64,000 nucleotides of DNA from the NCBI GenBank assembly GCA_014529385.2, contig CM043945.1:858312-922311 (forward strand), read 5' to 3'. The notes beneath the pieces were generated by a model, which was not told where the DNA came from, made no database searches, and saw nothing but the letters and a program-made list of their open reading frames with translations. Positions 55,261 through 64,000 of the stretch are shown here, piece by piece. A program made the translations under genes and the position numbers. Source of the DNA: Adiantum capillus-veneris. Its lineage: Eukaryota; Streptophyta; Polypodiopsida; Polypodiales; Pteridaceae. The stretch's first letter is position 1. Every line of letters starts with the position of its first letter.

Positions 55261-56205
55261 ACGTGTTGTTAACAGAACTCCTTGACAAACGTGTGTTGTT
55301 TCTTGATAGTGTTAGTAAAATCAATCGGTTTCGTGCTTCGTTTGTATTTCCAATCAACAATTACTCTATTGTGCAATATGGCACACCCTTTCTCTCTCTC
55401 TTTTCCCACAACTAGCAGCCCAATGATGAACCGGCTCACCTTTCGAACCCAATTATCCCCGACAACGGTCCCCTTGTCCTTGCAATTTTTGAAGCCAAGG
55501 AGCTTTCCTTTCCAATGATGATCCAAGTTTACATATTTTTGAACATAGGGAGGGCCAATAGCAAATGGATGCATGTATATCCAAACACCTTTGGTGAACT
55601 CTTATGGCACCCACTCACCATCTATACCTCTTGTGTTGTGGCATGCAAGTCCAAGTGACCTCATCCTTTGGCTACCTTTGCACAGTAAAGCTTGCCATGG
55701 GTAGGTAAAGGAAATTAGGAGGAGGAGGAGGATGTTGCTTGTTGCTACAATACAAGCGAGAGAAAGGGAATGAGTTTTCTTGGTGTGCCAATGGGAGGTG
55801 GGAGTGGGAGAGAGGGGAGGAGTATGGTTGGTGCCGCAATGGAATAGGAGAAGATGGATGACCCTTTCTTGGTGTGGCAATGGGAGGTGGTAAGGGAAGA
55901 GAGAATGCAGTTTATCTAAAAAATTGTGCAAAATTTGAAAAAGCTTTTTCGAACAAAGTGGACATGGAGGAAAGAATTGTCAAATTTGCATTTTCTAAGG
56001 ACATATTTGTAAGATAGTTTTATTGTTGCACACAAACAATTTTCATCTCACATACACCTACACCCTCTCTACCATATACTATATTGAGCTTCCACAAGAG
56101 CATACATCTATTTGTTCAGGGATTCTCTAGTGCCTTCAAAACTCTTTAACACTTCCACAATGTGAGAGACTAAGAACCTAAAACATATCATTTCCATCCT
56201 GGATA
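55261..56205. other. Unrecognised region
   Basis: Short frames on - (55574-55269 and 55931-55602) lack known motifs. A CTTGGTGTG(C/G)CAATGGGAGGTGG phrase recurs near 55780 and 55870, showing local duplication. No feature can be named. Confidence 0.4.
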
Positions 56206-56550
56206 CCTTTTTTTTCCTCCCCTATTTGGGCAAAACCATGACATTGCACATCTTTTTTTCCTCCCCTATTTAAGCAAAACCATGACATTGCACCACGTAC
56301 ACTTCATCAAGAAAATCACCACTCAAAAATGCAGTCTTCATGTCCAATGGATGTATATTCTAACCATTACAAGCTACCAATCCACAAATGCTGCAAATAG
56401 TTATATGATAGCTAGGAGTAAATATCTCATCAAAAGCAATGCCCTTCTCTGAAACATCACCTTTTTCCACAATCCTGGCCTTTAGTAGTGATCAACACTA
56501 ACATCAAGCTTACGTTTAGTCTTGAAAACCCAATTTTGGTTCCAATGGCC
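56206..56550 (-). pseudogene. Copia reverse transcriptase relic
   Basis: Read leftward, the copia RT motifs appear in order through several frame changes: NWVFKTKRKLDVSVDHY near 56544-56495, a GIxFDEIFTPS-like stretch near 56440, then HPLDMKTAFLSGDFLDEVYV-type sequence near 56330, and a CHGFA-IGEE tail. Stops are frequent. A 48-bp tandem duplication (CCTCCCCTATTT...ATGACATTGCAC, near 56213 and 56260) repeats the tail. Nothing of gag, integrase or LTRs is recognised nearby. Confidence 0.72.
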
Positions 56551-57580
56551 TAAGAGATGATATTTGGGTGATATCCCCTCACATGAAGCACCTCAAAAGC
56601 TACATGTACTTTTGAAAGTATGCCACCTGTGCCATACATGTGAAACAGAGCACAAGCTTTCCCAAAACATTTTCCTTAGCAAAACAGAAAGGATACACTA
56701 AAAACTCAAGTCAAAATGTGAAGCATTTGTTGGAATTTACACTAATACTTGTAAAAACTTGCTAGTTTTGGTAAGCTTCAAATCTAGCCATGATTTTGCG
56801 AATTTAGTGGTTATTAATACACTAAACATTGGTTTTTTTGCGAACATGGCACCGAAGAGGATAAAGGAGGGTAGAGAATGGGTGTCACTATGTCTTCCGT
56901 ATTGAAAGATTGTTAGGGGCTATTGATAAAAGACTTTGTAATTACGCAGACTTTGGTCAAGCATGCCAAGTACAAAGTAGGTAATTTCTAGGCTAACTTG
57001 ATTGGGTGCAAATTGAGGGCCATGCTCCAACTATTTGGCTCACTAAAATTTAAAAAAATTTGGGTAACTTCTTGTGAGAGGAGTGGAGCACGTGAAGATT
57101 TTGTCTTTTTTCTTACTGAATTGTGCTCACTTTGTGGCCATCCCTGTGCTCCACTCAATCGACCCAATTCAAGAATTAAAGTGGTGCACTACTCAGTAAT
57201 CATGAATACATAACCAAGACAATTAGGTGTTCCCAATTAGCTAAATTGAAGTATTCGTTGGACTAAGAAGATCAAAGTTCTTAGATAATCACCCTCATGT
57301 TGAGCACTGTATAAATAAAGATGTCTATACTAGTATAGATAGTTTATGAGAGAGATTAGAACCAAGACTACGACAACGACGAGTCTTGAACTAAAGATGT
57401 TAGCGGGAGAAGAATAAAAATGAATCTTTAGTACTAAGGAACAATCCCAAGGGATCAATCTTGAACTGAAGACGCACAACTTGAGGGAGGTAGCAAAGAA
57501 AGAGAGAGAGAGATGAGTGCATGTGGGCATGTATTGTGAAAATAATCGTCCCATATGCGGCTCTCTACTTAGAAGATATC
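56551..57580. other. Unrecognised AT-rich region
   Basis: No gene, known repeat or structure that I can support. Confidence 0.4.
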
Positions 57581-58522
57581 TCAATCTACAAAGTATGTTT
57601 GCGTAGCCATTTGGCAAACAATTTTTTTTTCTAAAACCTTTCTTGGGGGATGAACAATCTGCCTTGTTCTTGAGAACTTTGACGACAAATCCTTAAGTAG
57701 TCTTTGTTGGCTATCCTTAATGTTGTATGCTAGATCAAGAGCATTTTTGTCTTCTATGTTTATGGATGTTGCATCCTTATCGTGAGTTTCTATGAATCCT
57801 ACATGTGGTTCCAACAAGATTTTCCTTCCTTTCTTCAACATGTAAGAGCGCTTCCACGCGGTGAGTTTGCAAACTCACCAAAAACTTTTGATGTTGCATT
57901 CTCATGTGGCCTATAAAAAGGAACATAAAGTTCACTTTTTATTCTTGCATTATAAAAAAGCCTCCATGTTCTTAAACTATGCTAACTTTTGCATATTTGC
58001 AAAAGTTTCTTGAACGCATCATCTCCTCCTTTATTCCCTCTTGCCCCCTTTATTTGGTGAGCATGGGTTTTGAAACTCACCGTGTGAAAGCCCTCTAATC
58101 TGTTTTCAAAATCAACAATATCAAGAGTTGATGTACAAATAATTTTCCGAGAGTGCAATTGCCTAGTATGTTTTGGGTCAACATGAGAGACTCTAGTTTT
58201 TTCATATGAAAGCATCCGAGTTTGGCAGACTTTAAACGTTCATGAGAGAAATCCTTGCTTTTAAGATAAGGAGGGTTTATGCACGCAATGTTCTTCTTGT
58301 AAGACACATACTATGGGCCATCAACATATTGTCTCCTCTCATTCTGATATTCAAGTTGTAAGAAGTGTGGAAGACCATAATCTTTATATATAACAACATC
58401 ATGGCTTGACAATCCTCTCCTTTCAAATTCGGAGGACAATCCCTTGCTATTTTCAAAATCTCTTTCCAATGAAGACTCGGGGAATCCACTATGTAAAAAT
58501 TGCATATAGCACGTGAGAACAA
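57581..58522 (-). pseudogene. Possible decayed coding segment, unknown family
   Basis: Successive leftward frames (58522-58277, 58505-58311, 58307-58095, 58215-57982, 57841-57581) give ordinary-looking mixed hydrophilic peptides, such as DYGLPHFLQLEYQNERRQYVDGP, then INPPYLKSKDFSHERLK, then HQIKGARGNKGGDDAFKKLL and KKGRKILLEPHVGF. The frame hops are what a gene relic with frameshifts or introns would show. I do not recognise the family. It could equally be chance in AT-rich DNA. Confidence 0.3.
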
Positions 58523-59540
58523 TAGGTATTTAAATAATCCCTTGCATGTATATTTTCAAATATTATATGTACCTCTTATGTATGCATTTTTGAAAAAAAA
58601 CTAGCCCTTATGTATGAAACTTTTCACTTTCTCAATTAAAAAACCCTTTATTTATGTGTGCATTTTTTAATGCATTTTTGAAAAATAAACTAGCTCTTAT
58701 GTATGAAACTTTTCACTTTCTCGTATCTCGCGAACGACGCTCAGTAAGCTCATATCTTGCAATCAATGCATCACAAGATTGAAGATATCAAGATACAACA
58801 TCTCAACATCTCAAACAAGAGATTACCTAGAACTTGATGTGCCTTCATAAGTAAAGCAAAACTACAATACATTCTCCCAACATACATGTTGACCAAATAT
58901 TTACTAATCACAACCTTATATAAAAAACACCTCAGGAATATGTTTGTTATGACAATGTCCCTGTTGGGATCTTTCTTCTGCTCTACTCATAGATTGCTAA
59001 CCAATGAAGTGGCTGAAAAAATATCGATTTATGAACTCATAAGCATCTAAAATCAGCCTTTAAATAGAATTGGATGATCGAAAGTACAAGTCCAGCATAG
59101 CAATATTGCATTAAAAATTCACTTATCTAAAACATCTCGATTTGTGCACCTGCAATCATCTAAAATCAATAATGACTGGCATTGCAAGATTGAAAACATT
59201 TTTAAAAATCCTTTATGTAAGTACATTTTTTTGTAAATGTACCTAATTATAAATTTCTTATTTTGTTTGCACTTGCTACATTACAAAGCACCAAAAAGTT
59301 GTGGATTTCGATGAGATTTTATCTCCAATAGTCAAGATGACTACACTTCGCACTGTGCTTGGCTTGGTAGCTATCCAGGACATGGAACTTGTCCAAATAT
59401 AGCAAGAGTCTTTTGTTTAGTCCAGTAGAGAGTCACTCATGCCATACATGCATACTTGCTCACTAAAAGAACAATTCAGTTTCCTAACCCGATACCCACG
59501 AATATCTCTTCCCCCCCTGGGCCCCACGTTACCTCGCGAA
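58523..59540. other. Unrecognised AT-rich region with a local duplication
   Basis: A phrase with GCATTTTTGAAAAA...ACTAGC(C/T)CTTATGTATGAAACTTTTCACTTTCTC occurs near 58585 and 58670. No gene is seen. Confidence 0.5.
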
Positions 59541-59712
59541 TCTAGTGTTTTGTGCAGAAAGCTCTACGTCGGGAAACCCCCCCTATTGCCGTAGGTGTTG
59601 CTTTCCCACCATCCACTTGATCGCCCCGTTTGCCTTTGTCCTCAGGAGGATGGTCACTCCATCATCTGCCAAGCTTCAACAAGGGCACCTAGTTGAGGCA
59701 GAGAACCCTGTG

Positions 59713-59717
<5 letters not shown>

Positions 59718-59768
<51 letters not shown>

Positions 59769-59945
59769 ACAAGCCTCTTCGCTGCCCTACAGAGACACTC
59801 ACCCCTCACTCATCAACCTCCCTAGAGTGATTCCCCTTCCCATGCCTCCTCATGCAGGTTGCAAACAAGAAAGACACAAACGAAAAGAGAAGTATAAACC
59901 TTCCAATAGCTCGACACCTCCTGCTCATGTGTACCCATGCATGAG

Positions 59946-59996
<51 letters not shown>
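59718..59996. repeat. Microsatellites (GA)n and (GT)n
   Basis: GA repeats at about 59718-59765 and GT repeats at about 59949-59995, separated by 180 bp of unrecognised DNA. Open frames across them are repeat artefacts. Confidence 0.95.
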
Positions 59997-59998
<2 letters not shown>

Positions 59999-60365
59999 CA
60001 CAAAACACGTGTACATATTGCTTGTGGCGGTGAGCACTAGGGACAGAGGGAGAGGGGCAGAGAGAGACGCGTGACAAGAAACAAGGGGGGGGAGGGAGAG
60101 AGAGAGAGAGAGAGAGAGTCAAAGGTATCTTCTCAACATTCCACTGAATTTGTCTTTTTTTTAAAAATCGAGCAGACATATTTATTCATACATACTACAG
60201 ACATAATAACTATTCATACATACTACTGGTCAATTCTACCGTCGCGAAAAGACGGAATCTCCAGATGATGCTTGAAATGGAAGTGGTCGCGGTGAGTGGT
60301 CGCGGTGAGGGAACCTCAGGGAAGCGAGAGAGAGAAGGGCCACGTGCTGCAAGGACTTGCCTCAA

Positions 60366-60724
60366 GACTAAGTGGCACGGGCATGGGAGGGTGGGATCTA
60401 CGGCCGGGGAATTGTGGGCCGTAGATCCCAGCGGCGGCGCCGAAAGTAACCTAGGGTACCCTAGGTTACTTTCGGTTGTGGCCCTTGTACGTACATGTTT
60501 TAAGTAAATTAGGGCCCCCACGTTTCACAACGCGCGCATGGCGTAGTAGTTAGGGTATCCGCATCCCGTGGGTGAGGTCACGGGTTCAAAACCGCGCCCA
60601 CAAACGCGGGTACCCTAAATTTCTTTCAATACTTGGGTACCCTAGATTACTTTTTACATTCCAGATCTATGGCCCACAATCCCCGGCCGTAGATCCCACC
60701 CACCCATGCCCGTGCCACTTAGTC
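60366..60724. repeat. Inverted repeat with tRNA-like core and 36-bp palindrome
   Basis: Arms of about 63 bp (60366-60428 and 60662-60724) are inverse complements with few mismatches, and weaker similarity extends outward. A perfect 36-bp palindrome lies at 60440-60475, centred on GGTACC. Partial copies of the same motif (GGGTACCCTA) recur at 60609 and 60634. Between them is a tRNA-like head: A-box-like TGGCGTAGTAG at 60539-60549 and B-box-like GGTTCAAAACC at 60583-60593. Confidence 0.8.
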
Positions 60725-60845
60725 CTAAGGAAGGACTTGGGTGGGTGCAGGGCTCTCTTTGCACATGCACTCGAGGTCGATTTGTTGAGCCTACAGCAGA
60801 AACTGAAGGGCAACCTCTCTCGTTGAAGATCCTGCAGCACAGCAG

Positions 60846-60947
<102 letters not shown>

Positions 60948-61060
60948 GTGTGTGGCGAATGAGCAGACGGCTCAGCTCGCCCTCTCTTTCTGTGTGTGCG
61001 CGCATATGCCTGGGCGAGGCGAGGGGGCTGGCCTGCAATAGGCAGCTCTCTCCAGGACCC

Positions 61061-61096
<36 letters not shown>

Positions 61097-61289
61097 TAAG
61101 AGAGACAAAACAAAAAAAAACAAGGCAAGCGAGAGCTTTTCAAAATAATTGTGGGTGCTCATGATGCTTCGCTAAAGAGTCCATAGCAAGTCTAGATCTT
61201 TCCAATTCTCTTGATCATAATTGTGCACCGCCATACCGGCAGGAGTATCCCAACACTAATACCTTTGCAGCTATGGTGAGCCTGCAATC

Positions 61290-61337
<48 letters not shown>

Positions 61338-61689
61338 GCACGAGCACAGGGAGTGCATATGTAGAAATAGGGAGCGAGAGAAGAAACCTACTTCTACCTT
61401 GTAGGGCTTAGGGTGGAAGAGAAGCATCCATGCCATGACCCTTCCCCTAGCTCTAAATTTTTTAAACCCTATTTCTAACCTTTGGTATCATAAAAGGCTT
61501 TGGCATCCCAGCAGCATAATCGTTACGCTCATAGCTCATTTTCTTAGATTGAGCTCATATTTAGTGTAGGGTGAGCTAGCCTTTGAAAGTCTCAATGAGC
61601 TTGATGTCATCATAATTATGATTTAGATTCAATTCAGCCTTTGTTTTCACTAGTGGAAATACCATACAAAAAAATTTGCCCATTTCTTG

Positions 61690-61945
61690 ACAATATCGAT
61701 TTCTGTAAAACAAGCACTTTGTAGTCTGTGGGTTGGGCTATAAAGCACAAGTTACTTTTGTGCAATTTTTCTGTACACATGTTATTCTTGCTTCAGTTGC
61801 AATCACCGAGGATCTTATTCGAATGTTGTCATCTAAGGAAAATTTGGAGGGAGACAACTATCCATGATGGATATGCATGATAAATTATTTTCTTGTTGTA
61901 AAGGGAATTTGGAATATTGTGTGGGTCATGATGTAAGACAGTTTT
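61690..61945 (+). pseudogene. Copia leader and gag relic related to C-B
   Basis: Near 61735 GCTATAAAGCACAAG resembles the C-B leader (GCTATATAGCACAAG near 31221). At 61825-61935 the frame reads ENLEGDNYP, a stop where C-B has Met, then W-CM--YFLVVKGIWNIV, matching C-B LDGDNYPMWAYMMQHVLVSKGVWNIV. It is a decayed fragment of a related copia element; no LTR is seen. Confidence 0.75.
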
Positions 61946-62718
61946 GTAGATATGACGCATGTGTTTCAAGATGCATGTATTGCAAAGTCAGTGGATTTAG
62001 GGTTTTAGTCAACTTTCTTTGAGAGTCTCCATCAAATGAAACAATTTATAATCAAACAACTAACCTTCGTATGTCTAGCACTTCCCCATTCTTATTATCT
62101 TCTCAAACCTTCAAACAACATGATAAGCAATCGAGTTCAGATTCGCTATCTACAAGGATGTTTGTGCTAGCTTTAAAGTCATGCATATATTATTATGTTT
62201 TCCAAAACACATTGTTTCCTCTCATAATCATGAGCAATTGTTTAAAGGACAACGCAGAGACTGTGAAAAATGATAGATTGAAAAAGTCTCTCAAGGGTTT
62301 TTGCCTGTTTGAGAACATGTTGATTTACTAAATGATTCACTTCCTCAAGCCATACAAGTATGTTAAAACTATGGCTGCAACTTAATATTTTAAAAAAGTC
62401 CAAACCTTGGTAGCACTTCATTAGAAAAGAACTTTTGTTAAGGGAGTTGGACATTTCAAAATTCATGTTAAGGAGATACTCTTAACTAGTTCATATTCTG
62501 CAACACATGGCTCTTGCATGTATTTTAAAGTCCATACTTTTCGGAAACAAAATTGGCCAGGTCACAGATGCACACAAATATTCATACTATGATAAAAACG
62601 AATGTATGTTTTCTCCTTCTTTAATTGCCTCAGAAGGTGATTTTTACAATGAAAAATTATGATCAAACTCCCAAAAACATAAAAATATTCATACTATGAT
62701 AAAAATGAACGTATGTTG
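61946..62718. other. Unrecognised AT-rich region
   Basis: Possibly more of the copia relic, but no motif can be identified. A short phrase AAATATTCATACTATGATAAAAA occurs twice (62576 and 62684). Confidence 0.4.
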
Positions 62719-63010
62719 TCCCCAAAGAGTTGGTCTAACGGTAAGGCTTTGGCCTCTCAACCTATGGGTTGTGGGTTCAAATCCCCCACTGGGTCACACT
62801 CTAGAGGGACACATTGTGCTCACATAGTGTTCACGTTGCTAGGGCTCTTGCCCTTGGACACTCGAGTGCATCCTCCTCCTCGGGGGTCACTTCAGGAGGA
62901 GGAACCCTTGCTGGTTGCTACAAGTTCTCTCTGTCGTTCACAGTACGCGGTGCATCAATTAGGTGGCCATGGTGATGCCTACGCGTGGCTCTTGCCCAAT
63001 GGTATGCGGC
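62719..63010 (+). repeat. tRNA-derived SINE-like sequence
   Basis: An A-box-like TGGTCTAACGG (62731-62741) and a B-box GGTTCAAATCC (62774-62784) are spaced as in tRNA genes. The head is flanked by CCCCAAAGAGT and a CCCACTGGG end. A non-tRNA body of about 220 bp follows up to the CACTA-2 insertion. No clear 3' tail or target duplication is found. A tRNA pseudogene is the alternative. Confidence 0.6.
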
Positions 63011-63028
63011 TCTTGCCCGACCATCTAA

Positions 63029-64000
63029 CACTACAAGAGGTTTTGTGCTCTTATGACGCTCTTAGCAATGGAAATACACTTGGGTTTTATAACCCCCGGT
63101 GTCGCTAAGAGCGTCGCTACCAGCGTCGATATGGGGACGTCGCTATGACAGTCGCTATAAACATCACTATATAGCGATGTCTATAGCAACGATTATAGCG
63201 ACGCTGCAGAGCCTTATACAGCGACATTCATAGCGACGTCCAAAAGGAAAAAAAAATTATGACAGAGCATTCACCCATCAACCATATTGAATGTTTCATT
63301 AATTGATTCACCTTTGAAAAAAAAGTGCAAAGGTAGATATAGACCCAAAATAGTCACCCATAAGACAATATAACCATTAACTCCATCATCCATAGTACGT
63401 ATTGTTTGCAAAATAAAGATACAAAATTGACAAGCGTGAATTGATGAAAGTAAATCAATGACATTTGTACACATAGGCAAAATCACTTGATTGTTAAACT
63501 TTGCAAATGTAATAGTTACAAACCATTGTCATTATTTAAAAAATATACATGATTTTCAAAAAGACGTATTAAAGTCGTCTCATGATACATAAGCTATGAC
63601 AAAAAGAAACTAACGCTATCTAGCTATGGCTAAACTGACGTCGTTTAATCAGACGTCTCATCGCGTCCAAGCGGCGTATCTGTCGGATTCTGCAAAAAAA
63701 AACAATAAGACAGCTTTTTGTAAGTATAAACATATAGCGACGTTTATAAAACAATACAACAAATAGAAAAGAATAAACCCTAATACTAACCATGCCGCCG
63801 CAAAAACTCAGAATGTCCAAAAGGGCGTTTAAGCCCTTCCTGCCTGTGTACTCACGCTTGTACGGTGTGGGATCACATCCTGCCACATCGACCACTGTCA
63901 AAACATACAAAGAATCCATTATGTTAGAGTTTAAAAACCCATAAACCCTAAATTATCAAACATAGAGAGCAATGCGAAAACACTTACAAAATTGGCCTCA
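63029..64000 (-). mobile_element. CACTA-2, left end of second copy (continues beyond window)
   Basis: It starts CACTACAAGAGGT after TAA (63026-63028, the likely target duplication). Subterminal ATAGCGAC/GTCGCTAT motifs are at 63100-63240. From about 63270 it is almost base-for-base the same as CACTA-1 from 39576, including the accessory-protein exons 2 and 3. The subterminal part (63045-63265) is more diverged. The right end is outside the window. Confidence 0.95.
63630..63920 (-). CDS. CACTA-2 accessory protein, last two exons (partial)
   Basis: It is the same as exons 2 and 3 in CACTA-1: exon 2 follows TTTTGACAG (near 63897) and reads VDVAGCDPTPYKREYTGRKG; the donor CATG|GTTAGT is near 63792; exon 3 after a poly-T CAG (near 63692) ends at a TAG near 63631. 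Exon 1 lies mostly beyond 64000. Confidence 0.6.

Noticed and set aside
60530-60605. Functional tRNA gene
   Set aside because: A and B boxes are present, but the acceptor and anticodon stems do not pair well, so SINE-like is safer.

Overview
This window looks like repeat-dominated nuclear DNA of a plant with a large genome. It holds two chromodomain-type Ty3/gypsy elements plus a decayed third, two Ty1/copia elements plus relics, a PIF/Harbinger element and two CACTA (En/Spm) elements. Composite CT/GT/GA microsatellites are very common, and there are plant-type splice sites and a (CCCTAAA)2 telomere-type motif. I see no intact ordinary host gene. The repeat spectrum would fit a fern or another large-genome land plant, but the sequence alone does not settle the lineage.

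Layout. 1-2030: unrecognised flank. 2036-13003: complete gypsy element 'G1' with 2.9-kb LTRs and target duplication TATGG. 13009-14990: unrecognised DNA with long microsatellites. 14991-18516: PIF/Harbinger element, with a spliced Myb/SANT gene (+) facing a broken DDE transposase (-) across poly-C tracts. About 18920-38089: an old copia element 'C-A', cut into pieces by gypsy 'G2' (21622-30351, duplication TGGAA) and copia 'C-B' (30707-35883, duplication TTAAG); C-A stops at a telomere-like repeat. 38499-54692: decayed gypsy 'G3', whose 5' LTR is split by a 7.2-kb CACTA element (39302-46516, duplication ACA). 54693-63028: microsatellites, copia relics, tRNA-derived short repeats and a large inverted repeat with a 36-bp perfect palindrome. 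63029-64000: left end of a second copy of the same CACTA family, running off the window.

The most interesting system is G1. Its gag frame has no ATG in the internal region. Instead an ATG exon lies inside the 5' LTR (3771-3893) and ends at a consensus donor. It joins in phase to a consensus acceptor just before gag (5790|5791). The inferred 1,897-nt intron contains the rest of the LTR, the primer-binding site and an extra 146- to 162-codon ORF, which has its own good acceptor, hairpin and AATAAA. This suggests a retrovirus-like split between spliced mRNA (Gag-Pol or the extra protein) and unspliced genomic RNA.

The second signal is in the unrelated LTRs of G2 and G3: inverted ATTGG/CCAAT pairs whose starts lie 21-22 bp apart in all twelve examples. 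All readings are by eye; no searches or alignments were run.
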